20,496 nt of DNA, taken from NCBI GenBank assembly GCA_900542675.1, contig UQOT01000033.1, positions 1-20,496 of the forward strand, given 5' to 3'. Position numbers and translations under genes: made by a program. Within the stretch, counting starts at the first letter, position 1. The number at the start of each line of letters is the position of its first letter. This DNA is from an uncultured Eubacteriales bacterium. Lineage in GTDB: Bacteria > Bacillota > Clostridia > Monoglobales > Monoglobaceae. This document shows, piece after piece, positions 16,039 through 20,496 of this stretch. The notes below the pieces were generated by a model. That model was not told where the DNA came from and searched no databases. It was given only the letters and a program-made list of their open reading frames with translations.

Positions 16039-16067
16039 ATTTTACCAAACTTCTCTGATTATTTCAA
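16039..16067 (-). promoter_or_regulatory. Sigma-A promoter of the mazG-like to wecB operon
   Basis: On the minus strand TTGAAA (16062-16067), a 17-base spacer and TAAAAT (16039-16044). It is the only convincing promoter I found for the minus-strand run that follows. No intergenic gap inside that run exceeds about 40 bases or holds a terminator. Confidence 0.7.
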
Positions 16068-16071
16068 GCAT

Positions 16072-16100
16072 TTTATGCGAAAAATTTGTGACAATATAAG
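16072..16100 (+). promoter_or_regulatory. Possible promoter of feoAB
   Basis: TTTATG (16072-16077), 17 bases, TATAAG (16095-16100). The -35 is poor, which could mean an activated or regulated promoter. It partly abuts the divergent operon promoter. No Fur-type or DtxR-type palindrome is evident. Confidence 0.3.
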
Positions 16101-16139
16101 CTGTCCACACATAAACTGCTTATAAAAAGGGGTGATAAT

Positions 16140-16379
16140 ATGTCAAAAGCACGGAGTCTTGCCACTGTAAACATAGGCGAGACCGTTATAATACACGGGT
16201 TTTCAGCTGACTGCAGAGAGCTTTCCGAGTCAAGGCTGAAAACACTCGGTTTTAATCCAAGCGAGAGCATAACGCCCATTCTTATATCTCCGCTCGGCGA
16301 TCCGTCGGCATATCTGCTCGGCTCCGGCGCACAAATTGCCCTGCGCCGCAATGAAGCTGAGTATATTTTAATAGAATAA
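16140..16379 (+). CDS. feoA: Ferrous iron transport protein A (FeoA, SH3-like)
   Basis: 79 residues, the usual size of FeoA, a small cytosolic SH3-like protein that supports the FeoB ferrous iron channel. Typical features: the conserved beta-strand pattern with GETVIIHGFSA near residues 13-23, ESRLKTLGFNPSESITP (30-46), and a final IALRRNEAEYILIE strand in which the -ALR-nEA--I motif is the family hallmark. AAGGGGTGATAAT precedes the ATG. feoB follows after 14 bases. Confidence 0.92.
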   Translation: MSKARSLATVNIGETVIIHGFSADCRELSESRLKTLGFNPSESITPILISPLGDPSAYLLGSGAQIALRRNEAEYILIE

Positions 16380-16393
16380 AGGAGCCTTCTCAT

Positions 16394-18331
16394 ATGAAAG
16401 TTTTCATAAAATCCGCTGTGCCGAAACCTAAAACCCAAAAGCAAAGAAAAAAACACACACTATATCTGCTCGGAAACCCAAATGTCGGCAAAAGTACAGT
16501 TTTTAACGCTCTAACGGGACTTAAACAGCACACAGGCAACTGGGCAGGCAAAACAGTGAACGCGTGCTTCGGAAAATACAAGTATAACAGTATCGACTAC
16601 GACGTCATTGACCTTCCCGGCACACACTCGGTAAGCGCCTGCTTTGACGAAGAATGTGTCACAAACTCAAACATAGACGCGGACAACTTTAATGACGCCG
16701 ATACATATAAAGACTCCACAACGCTGATTTTTGTCGATGCTACTGCAGCAAAACGCGGCATCGTGCTTGCGCTTGAATATCTTGAACATCCACGATACAG
16801 AGCAAATAAATCTGCTGCTTTGTGCCTTAATTTATGCGACATTGCCGAAAAGCGCGGCATAGAGATTAATTCGGAGCGGCTTAGCAAAATTTTAGGTATA
16901 CCTGTAATTAAGCTATCTGCGCGAAAAAAGAATGATATAGCAAATCTTAAATATGAGATTTCAAAAATGGCACAAAAGCCGCAAATACTCTGCGAGTCCT
17001 GCTCCGATGCCCCTATGTCCAACAACGATTCAATAAACAGATACGCCGAAAAAATCTGTAATGAATGTATCAGCCATTCGTATAACCCGATCGAAAGTGC
17101 GGGACACAAATTTGATAAGATTATAACTTCCAAATCCGTGGGCATACCGGTTATGATACTTTGCCTCGGCGCAATCCTGTGGATTACTATAAAAGGAGCA
17201 AACTATCCATCGGATATGCTCGCAGAATTTTTTGCGTTTACAGAACCTTACCTTATGAAACTATTTGATTATATAAACCTCCCACAATTCCTGACCGGAA
17301 TGTTAGTGGACGGCGTATACAAAACAGTAACGTGGATTATCGCAGTAATGCTGCCGCCAATGGCAATATTCTTCCCGCTTTTTACAATACTTGAGGATTT
17401 GGGATTTCTGCCGAGAATTGCATTTAATCTTGACAAGTGCTATGCCCGTGCTAATATGAGCGGTAAGCAATGTCTTACACAATGTATGGGTCTTGGATGC
17501 AACGCAGTCGGCGTATCCGGCGCAAGAATTATGCCAAGTGAAAAGCAGCGGTATATTGCTATACTCACCAACTGCTTTATGCCCTGCAACGGAAGATTTG
17601 CACTGCTCATTACTATATCAACAATCTTCATCGGCAGCGCGATAAGTGTTAAGTATTCAAGTGTTATTTCAATGCTTACGGTACTTATGCTTATAATTCT
17701 TTCAGTATTTATAACATGGATAGTTTCGTATATATTATCCGTAACACTTTATAAAGACAAAAGCGAAATATTTTCGCTTGAACTTCCAGAATACCGAAAG
17801 CCCGAAATTTTAAAAACGCTTACAGTATCACTTATCACAAGAACGTTAAAAATAATAGGCCGAGCGCTGCTTGTATCCGCGCCGATGGGAGCTGTAATTT
17901 GGCTGCTCGCAAACATTCGTATAGGTGATATATCCAGTCTTACCGCAATATCGCAAACACTCAATCCTATAGGAAGTTTTCTCGGTGTTGACGGATATAT
18001 ATTATTCGCTTTTCTGCTCTCTCTGCCGGCAAACGAAATTACTCTGCCTATACTCATTATGGCGTATCTCTCTACGGGAACTATGGGTGACATCAGCGAT
18101 TTAAGTACACTTAAAACAATACTCACTGCTAATAACTGGACGATACTGACAGCTGTAAATATGGTGCTGCTCACACTGTATCATTCACCGTGTATCACAA
18201 CACTAATGACTATCTATCACGAAACACACAGTGCAAAAAAAGTTGCCCTTTCAATAGTACTGCCATGTGCGGTCGGCGCCTTACTGTGCCTTATATCAAG
18301 ACTTGTGTTTATGCTTTTCGGAATTGTATAA
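16394..18331 (+). CDS. feoB: Ferrous iron transport protein B (FeoB)
   Basis: 645 residues, slightly short for the family. The N-terminal cytosolic GTPase has G1 LGNPNVGKST (26-35), a G2 Thr near 54, G3 DLPG (73-76), G4 NLCD (146-149) and G5 SAR (175-177). After a helical linker, the membrane part starts near 248 and contains the two gate repeats. The first carries DLGFLPRIAF (335-344), SGKQCLTQCMGLGCNAVG (356-373) and the FMPCNGRFALL segment (395-405), the variant usual in Clostridia. A lysine-rich stretch of about 20 residues precedes G1. AAAGGAGCC precedes the ATG. No FeoC is present; the gene ends at a modest hairpin. Confidence 0.96.
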   Translation: MKVFIKSAVPKPKTQKQRKKHTLYLLGNPNVGKSTVFNALTGLKQHTGNWAGKTVNACFGKYKYNSIDYDVIDLPGTHSVSACFDEECVTNSNIDADNFNDADTYKDSTTLIFVDATAAKRGIVLALEYLEHPRYRANKSAALCLNLCDIAEKRGIEINSERLSKILGIPVIKLSARKKNDIANLKYEISKMAQKPQILCESCSDAPMSNNDSINRYAEKICNECISHSYNPIESAGHKFDKIITSKSVGIPVMILCLGAILWITIKGANYPSDMLAEFFAFTEPYLMKLFDYINLPQFLTGMLVDGVYKTVTWIIAVMLPPMAIFFPLFTILEDLGFLPRIAFNLDKCYARANMSGKQCLTQCMGLGCNAVGVSGARIMPSEKQRYIAILTNCFMPCNGRFALLITISTIFIGSAISVKYSSVISMLTVLMLIILSVFITWIVSYILSVTLYKDKSEIFSLELPEYRKPEILKTLTVSLITRTLKIIGRALLVSAPMGAVIWLLANIRIGDISSLTAISQTLNPIGSFLGVDGYILFAFLLSLPANEITLPILIMAYLSTGTMGDISDLSTLKTILTANNWTILTAVNMVLLTLYHSPCITTLMTIYHETHSAKKVALSIVLPCAVGALLCLISRLVFMLFGIV

Positions 18332-18356
18332 AAACTGCGCTAAAGCGCCTGTTTTT
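18331..18356 (+). terminator. Weak terminator after feoB
   Basis: A short GCGC-TAAA-GCGC hairpin flanked by AAAAC and GTTTTT that can extend the stem across an internal loop, followed by five T. It starts on the last base of the feoB stop. Confidence 0.45.
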
Positions 18357-18432
18357 ATAGTGAGATTGGTCACACAAACAACGTTTTAACTATATTAATT
18401 TAGTAATTATAATAAAAATTTAACTAAAATTA

Positions 18433-18461
18433 TTGACATATCAATTTCATTAATATATACT
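18433..18461 (+). promoter_or_regulatory. Strong sigma-A promoter of the SCP2/H1-tail gene
   Basis: TTGACA (18433-18438), a 17-base spacer and TATACT (18456-18461), in a very AT-rich stretch with A/T tracts upstream that could act as an UP element. The predicted leader is about 38 bases. Confidence 0.8.
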
Positions 18462-18505
18462 AAACATAAGAAATAATTATTCTATTAAAGGATTGGTGAT
18501 TTAAA

Positions 18506-19054
18506 ATGACCTTTGAACAAGCAGTTGCTAAAGTTCAGGACATCATGACAGCCGCTAAACCCGAAAATATGTCGGACGTTGCTGTACAAATACACTTTAC
18601 AAACAACGATTGTGAAGGTACTATGTACATAGCATGCCGTGCGGGCGAACTCGACGTCGCAGGATATGACTATAATGATAATGATGTTGCCATAGATATT
18701 AAGTATGGTGATCTTACAAAAATTCTTAAGGGTACAATGAGTGTTGCAAATGCGGTAAGCAAAGAACTTATCAGCATATATGGCAACGGTGACGCACTTA
18801 GCGTTATCGCGGGTTGCGCTAAGAAAGCTCCGGCTAAAAAAGCGCCTGCAAAAAAGTCACCGGCTAAAAAGGCTCCTGCAAAGAAAGCTGCTCCTAAAGC
18901 TGCGGCTAAGACAGAAGAAAAGCCTGCTGCTAAAGCACCTGCTAAGCCTACCGCAAAAACAGCAGCGAAGGCTGAAGCTCCTAAGGCTACCGCAAAACCC
19001 GCTGTTAAAGCAACCACAGCTAAGACAACAGTTGCTAAAAAGACAACAAAATAA
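18506..19054 (+). CDS. SCP2-like domain protein with a histone-H1-like Lys/Ala/Pro tail
   Basis: 182 residues in two unlike parts. Residues 1-104 resemble the small SCP2-like (sterol-carrier-fold) domains of Clostridia: an N-terminal helix, a TNNDCEGTMYIACRAGELDVAGYDYNDNDVAI beta sheet (split here at 33-64), then the ITIKYGDL-KILKG-like helix and a GNGDAL segment near the end. SCP2 domains have a lipid-binding tunnel. Residues 105-182 are almost only Lys, Ala, Pro and Thr, with five AKKAP-type pentads (105-129) followed by looser AK-rich repeats, as in eukaryotic histone H1 tails and some bacterial nucleoid proteins. The tail should be disordered, highly basic and able to bind nucleic acid. 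It is a single-gene unit with a strong promoter and terminator. What the domain carries or where the tail binds cannot be told. Alternatives: a tail for binding acidic polymers, or for RNA or ribosome association. Confidence 0.75.
   Translation: MTFEQAVAKVQDIMTAAKPENMSDVAVQIHFTNNDCEGTMYIACRAGELDVAGYDYNDNDVAIDIKYGDLTKILKGTMSVANAVSKELISIYGNGDALSVIAGCAKKAPAKKAPAKKSPAKKAPAKKAAPKAAAKTEEKPAAKAPAKPTAKTAAKAEAPKATAKPAVKATTAKTTVAKKTTK
18818..18892 (+). repeat. Five tandem 15-bp units coding AKKAP-type pentads
   Basis: Five 15-base units in frame read AKKAP, AKKAP, AKKSP, AKKAP, AKKAA. The units differ mostly at synonymous third positions (for example GCT/GCA, AAG/AAA, CCG/CCT), so the protein repeat is older than the present DNA sequence and is probably kept by selection. 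Confidence 0.85.
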
Positions 19055-19067
19055 GAATGTTAATACT

Positions 19068-19106
19068 AAACCGGCCTATCACTCAGTTAGTGATAGGCCG
19101 GTTTTT
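19068..19106 (+). terminator. Strong intrinsic terminator of the SCP2/H1-tail gene
   Basis: A 13-bp perfect GC-rich stem (CCGGCCTATCACT / AGTGATAGGCCGG), extended by AAA/TTT, with a five-base loop and a TTTTT run. It begins 13 bases after the stop codon. Confidence 0.92.
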
Positions 19107-19152
19107 CATTATATTATAGTCAGTAATGTCCTTAATTTGTTGTCATATTATT

Positions 19153-19199
19153 AAAAAACACGGAACAGCCCGATATAAAAATGCAGGCCGCACCGCGTT
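19153..19199 (-). terminator. Probable terminator of the 90-residue orphan gene
   Basis: On the minus strand AACGCGGTGCGGCCT can pair with GGGCTGTTCCGTGTT across a 13-base loop, with one mismatch and several G-T pairs, and runs into TTTTTT. It lies about 40 bases beyond the stop at 19240. The rest of 19107-19239 shows nothing else. Confidence 0.5.
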
Positions 19200-19239
19200 A
19201 TTAGCAAATCAATTAATTACAAAAAGCAAGTTTCACCGC

Positions 19240-19512
19240 TTAATGATTTCTGATTTTAATCATTCGTACGCTGTCGCTGAGATTTACATCAGAAGTCTCA
19301 ACCTTAAACTTTGACTTATCGATATGTGCCGATTGAGCAAGCTCATCATCATATTCGGCAATAATAAGCGCGATATCCTTTTCGAGTTTATTAATCTCAT
19401 TCATCGTACCCGTGCGAATTTCATCTGACTCCTTCTTAATCTCGTCAATGCTCCCCATACTCAGAACACCGTCAAAATTCATATCACAAGTATCGAAACT
19501 ACGTAAGTCCAT
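19240..19512 (-). CDS. Unrecognised 90-residue acidic protein with a predicted coiled coil
   Basis: I do not recognise this protein. The N-terminal 20 residues are short and hydrophobic in patches (MDLRSFDTCDMNFDGVLSMG). Residues about 21-60 are Glu/Lys-rich with heptad-like spacing of Ile and Leu (IDEIKKES..., MNEINKLEKDIALIIAEY), which suggests one coiled-coil helix. The end (SDVNLSDSVRMIKIRNH) is basic. There is no signal peptide or membrane helix. The ATG at 19512 is chosen because AGAGGTG lies 6 bases upstream; a GTG six codons earlier has a poorer site. It is a single gene with two stacked promoters and a roughly 68-base leader, which implies high expression. It could be a small structural, regulatory or sporulation protein; there is no basis to choose. 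Confidence 0.7.
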   Translation of the reverse strand: MDLRSFDTCDMNFDGVLSMGSIDEIKKESDEIRTGTMNEINKLEKDIALIIAEYDDELAQSAHIDKSKFKVETSDVNLSDSVRMIKIRNH

Positions 19513-19547
19513 GGTTAACACCTCTAACACCCTATCTGTAATCTAAA

Positions 19548-19577
19548 ATTATAACATCTGAAATAATTTTGTAACAA
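19548..19577 (-). promoter_or_regulatory. Second, extended -10 promoter of the orphan gene
   Basis: On the minus strand TTGTTA (19572-19577), an 18-base spacer and TATAAT (19548-19553) preceded by TGT (an extended -10). It lies about 39 bases downstream of the stronger promoter, also pointing at the ATG at 19512. Confidence 0.45.
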
Positions 19578-19586
19578 TACTGTAAT

Positions 19587-19615
19587 ATTATAACAGTTCT
19601 TGTCTCATTTGTCAA
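19587..19615 (-). promoter_or_regulatory. Full-consensus sigma-A promoter of the orphan gene
   Basis: On the minus strand TTGACA (19610-19615), exactly 17 bases, then TATAAT (19587-19592) with an upstream TGT. Both hexamers are exact matches to consensus, so this is the best promoter in the window. Confidence 0.85.
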
Positions 19616-19648
19616 GTATTGTTTTTTATTGCGCAAATATAAAAAAAT

Positions 19649-19791
19649 ACGACATGTAAGCTGGCGCTCATCCGATGAAAGGCTAAACAACTAAGCGAAG
19701 GGGGTGCTCCCGTGCTTTGCGCTCTTAAGTTATACATTTGGCCTATATAACCCAAAAGTTTTCATAAGATGAGCGTTAGCTTACATGTCGT
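19649..19791. repeat. 143-bp non-coding element with 32-bp terminal inverted repeats (MITE-like)
   Basis: The ends 19649-19680 and 19760-19791 are inverted copies of one another: 28 of 32 positions match, with two double mismatches (GG/AA, CG/TT). The 79-base centre contains a further small hairpin around GCGAAGGGGG...CCCGTGCTTTGC. No convincing open reading frame and no clear target duplication is visible, so a mobile origin is inference. As RNA it would form one long hairpin with an internal branch. Confidence 0.65.
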
Positions 19792-19796
19792 CGCAA

Positions 19797-19879
19797 TGCG
19801 CTGCGCTGTTTCGCTTTCGGATTACATCCGAAAGGCTTCTCTGCTCCGCGATTGCTCCTCTTCCCACAAAGGCTTTGCC
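19797..19879. repeat. Direct repeat copy 1 (83 bp), with internal hairpins
   Basis: It matches 19902-19984 at 80 of 83 positions. Inside are a 9-bp hairpin CTTTCGGAT-TAC-ATCCGAAAG (19814-19834) and, across its right end, CAAAGGC-TTT-GCCTTTG (19867-19883). Reading frames cross both copies but give only low-complexity repeats and have no ribosome binding site, so I do not call a gene. Confidence 0.8.
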
Positions 19880-19901
19880 TTTGCGGGAGCCCTGTCTTTT
19901 T

Positions 19902-19984
19902 TGCGCTGCGCTGTTTCGCTTTCGGATTACATCCGAAAGGCTTCTCTGCTTTGCGATTACTCCTCTTCCCACAAAGGCTTTGCC
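19902..19984. repeat. Direct repeat copy 2 (83 bp)
   Basis: Second copy at a spacing of 105 bases, differing at three positions (CC to TT and G to A). It keeps the CTTTCGGAT/ATCCGAAAG hairpin (19919-19939). Its right end diverges after GCC into a different GC-rich hairpin. The stretch 19616-20021 holds only these repeats and the inverted-repeat element. Confidence 0.8.
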
Positions 19985-19987
19985 GTT

Positions 19988-20009
19988 GGGGCGGCGGGGA
20001 TGCCGCCCC
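19988..20009. terminator. GC-rich hairpin between the repeats and the dockerin-like gene, possible terminator
   Basis: Arms GGGGCGGC and GCCGCCCC (8 bp) with a six-base loop. It lies 12 bases beyond the stop of the minus-strand dockerin-like gene, but no T run follows on that strand; on the plus strand TTGGGTTTTGGTTT follows. It may be a terminator or part of the repeat family. Confidence 0.35.
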
Positions 20010-20021
20010 TTGGGTTTTGGT

Positions 20022-20496
20022 TTAATTGGCTTTGAAGTCTTCGTAGGTTTGGGTGATTTTACGGCAGCCGTAGTTGGCGTTTATGTATGCCATATCTTCC
20101 ACTTTTGTTTCTCCGTCGTCGTCTACGTCGGCTCTGCTGCGGACTATGCTGTTGGCTCCCGTTCTTAGACCTGCTCCTACTACACCTACGTCGAGGAGGG
20201 ATACTACGTTACCCTTGCCGTTTGTGTTCCCTATTATCGGCACTATCTTCTTGCACGGGCCTGTTGATTCTTGTCCGGCTGCTGCTCCGAAGTATATTTC
20301 TGTCTGTCCGTCATTTACTTCTACTTTAAAGCCTGTTATCTCGTAGTCGAGATATCCCTGCTTCTTTACCGCCACTGTCCACTCGCCGAGCGGCAGGCCT
20401 TTTTCAAACGTTGCGTTTGTTCTTACACGCGTTGTCTGTGTTTCAAACGTCTTTCCGTCCGTTGTTCTTGTAAAGTATACCTTCGCCGGCGTCTGT
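20022..20496 (-). CDS. C-terminal part of a secreted-type protein with dockerin-like EF-hand pair (5' end outside window)
   Basis: The minus-strand frame is open from the window edge to the TAA at 20022 and gives about 157 residues; the true start lies beyond 20496. The first part (to about residue 70) looks like a small beta-sandwich of the carboxypeptidase-regulatory/CnaB kind, with PLGEWTVAVKKQGYLDYEI and VEVNDGQTEIYF. It is followed by a two-repeat dockerin-like region. The second repeat, ADVDDDGETKVEDMAYIN, is a complete calcium loop (D-x-D-x-D-G-x-x-x-x-x-D). The first, GNTNGKGNVVSLLD, keeps the spacing only roughly and has lost acidic ligands (D to N and D to K). Such tails dock surface or extracellular enzymes, often for polysaccharide breakdown; the catalytic part is not visible here. 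Confidence 0.7.
   Translation of the reverse strand, partial: QTPAKVYFTRTTDGKTFETQTTRVRTNATFEKGLPLGEWTVAVKKQGYLDYEITGFKVEVNDGQTEIYFGAAAGQESTGPCKKIVPIIGNTNGKGNVVSLLDVGVVGAGLRTGANSIVRSRADVDDDGETKVEDMAYINANYGCRKITQTYEDFKAN

Noticed and set aside
16072..16139. Fur or DtxR-type iron operator before feoA
   Set aside because: I looked for a Fur-like GATAATGAT dyad or a DtxR-type TTAGG/CCTAA dyad and found none convincing.
18670..19017. Minus-strand open frame opposite the SCP2/H1-tail gene with FLAGAF-type repeats
   Set aside because: It is the mirror of the AKKAP repeats on the coding strand; it lacks a start signal and any family resemblance.
19797..19984. CRISPR-like array
   Set aside because: Only two copies, units of 83 bp, a 22-base gap, and no cas genes; this does not fit a CRISPR array.
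19769..20168. Open frames on both strands over the direct repeats (for example 19769-20035 plus, 19781-19972 minus)
   Set aside because: They only translate the 83-bp repeats, have no ribosome binding site or promoter, and resemble repeat-derived spurious proteins. The non-coding reading is simpler.

Overview
The window looks like a chromosomal stretch of a moderate-GC, low-GC-Gram-positive (Firmicutes) bacterium, most likely a gut or anaerobic member of the Clostridia. The evidence is strong GGAGG-type ribosome binding sites almost everywhere, textbook sigma-A promoters with 17-bp spacers, the Firmicutes gene order yybS-gdpP-rplI-dnaB followed by tilS-hpt, a SpoIIM-like protein, a clostridial type of FeoAB, a MazG-like protein of the clostridial type, and a dockerin-like secreted protein at the right edge. 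The species cannot be fixed from the sequence; a fibre- or pectin-degrading Clostridia lineage would fit the dockerin-like protein, but that is inference.

Layout: (1) 1-2958, minus strand: the 5' part of a sodium:solute symporter with its own promoter and a 16-bp palindrome in the leader, preceded by a two-gene operon of M42 peptidases. The first gene of that pair is a canonical metalloaminopeptidase; the second has lost most catalytic and metal-binding residues. (2) 2974-3769, plus strand: a lone SpoIIM-like membrane protein, closed by a strong hairpin that probably also ends the opposing operon. (3) 3778-16067, minus strand: twelve closely packed or overlapping genes read from one good sigma-A promoter at 16039-16067, in the order mazG-like, yybS, gdpP, rplI, dnaB, tilS, hpt, a small basic membrane protein, a PLP aminotransferase, trpS, tagO/wecA and wecB/mnaA. 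They link cyclic-di-AMP turnover, replication, translation fidelity, purine salvage and the first steps of cell-wall glycopolymer synthesis. (4) 16072-18356, plus strand: feoA-feoB for ferrous iron uptake, divergent from the operon. (5) 18433-19106, plus strand: a strongly promoted single gene coding an SCP2-like domain joined to a histone-H1-like lysine/alanine/proline tail, with a strong terminator. (6) 19153-19615, minus strand: an unrecognised 90-residue acidic protein behind two stacked promoters. (7) 19616-20021: no gene; a 143-bp element bounded by 32-bp inverted repeats, then two 83-bp direct repeats rich in hairpins. (8) 20022-20496, minus strand: the C-terminus of a dockerin-like protein that runs off the window.

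Most of the window is conserved housekeeping. The parts worth a second look are the SCP2/H1-tail fusion, the inactive M42 paralogue paired with an active one, and the repeat cluster between the small orphan gene and the dockerin-like gene. I do not see a complete defence system, prophage, CRISPR array, rRNA or tRNA.
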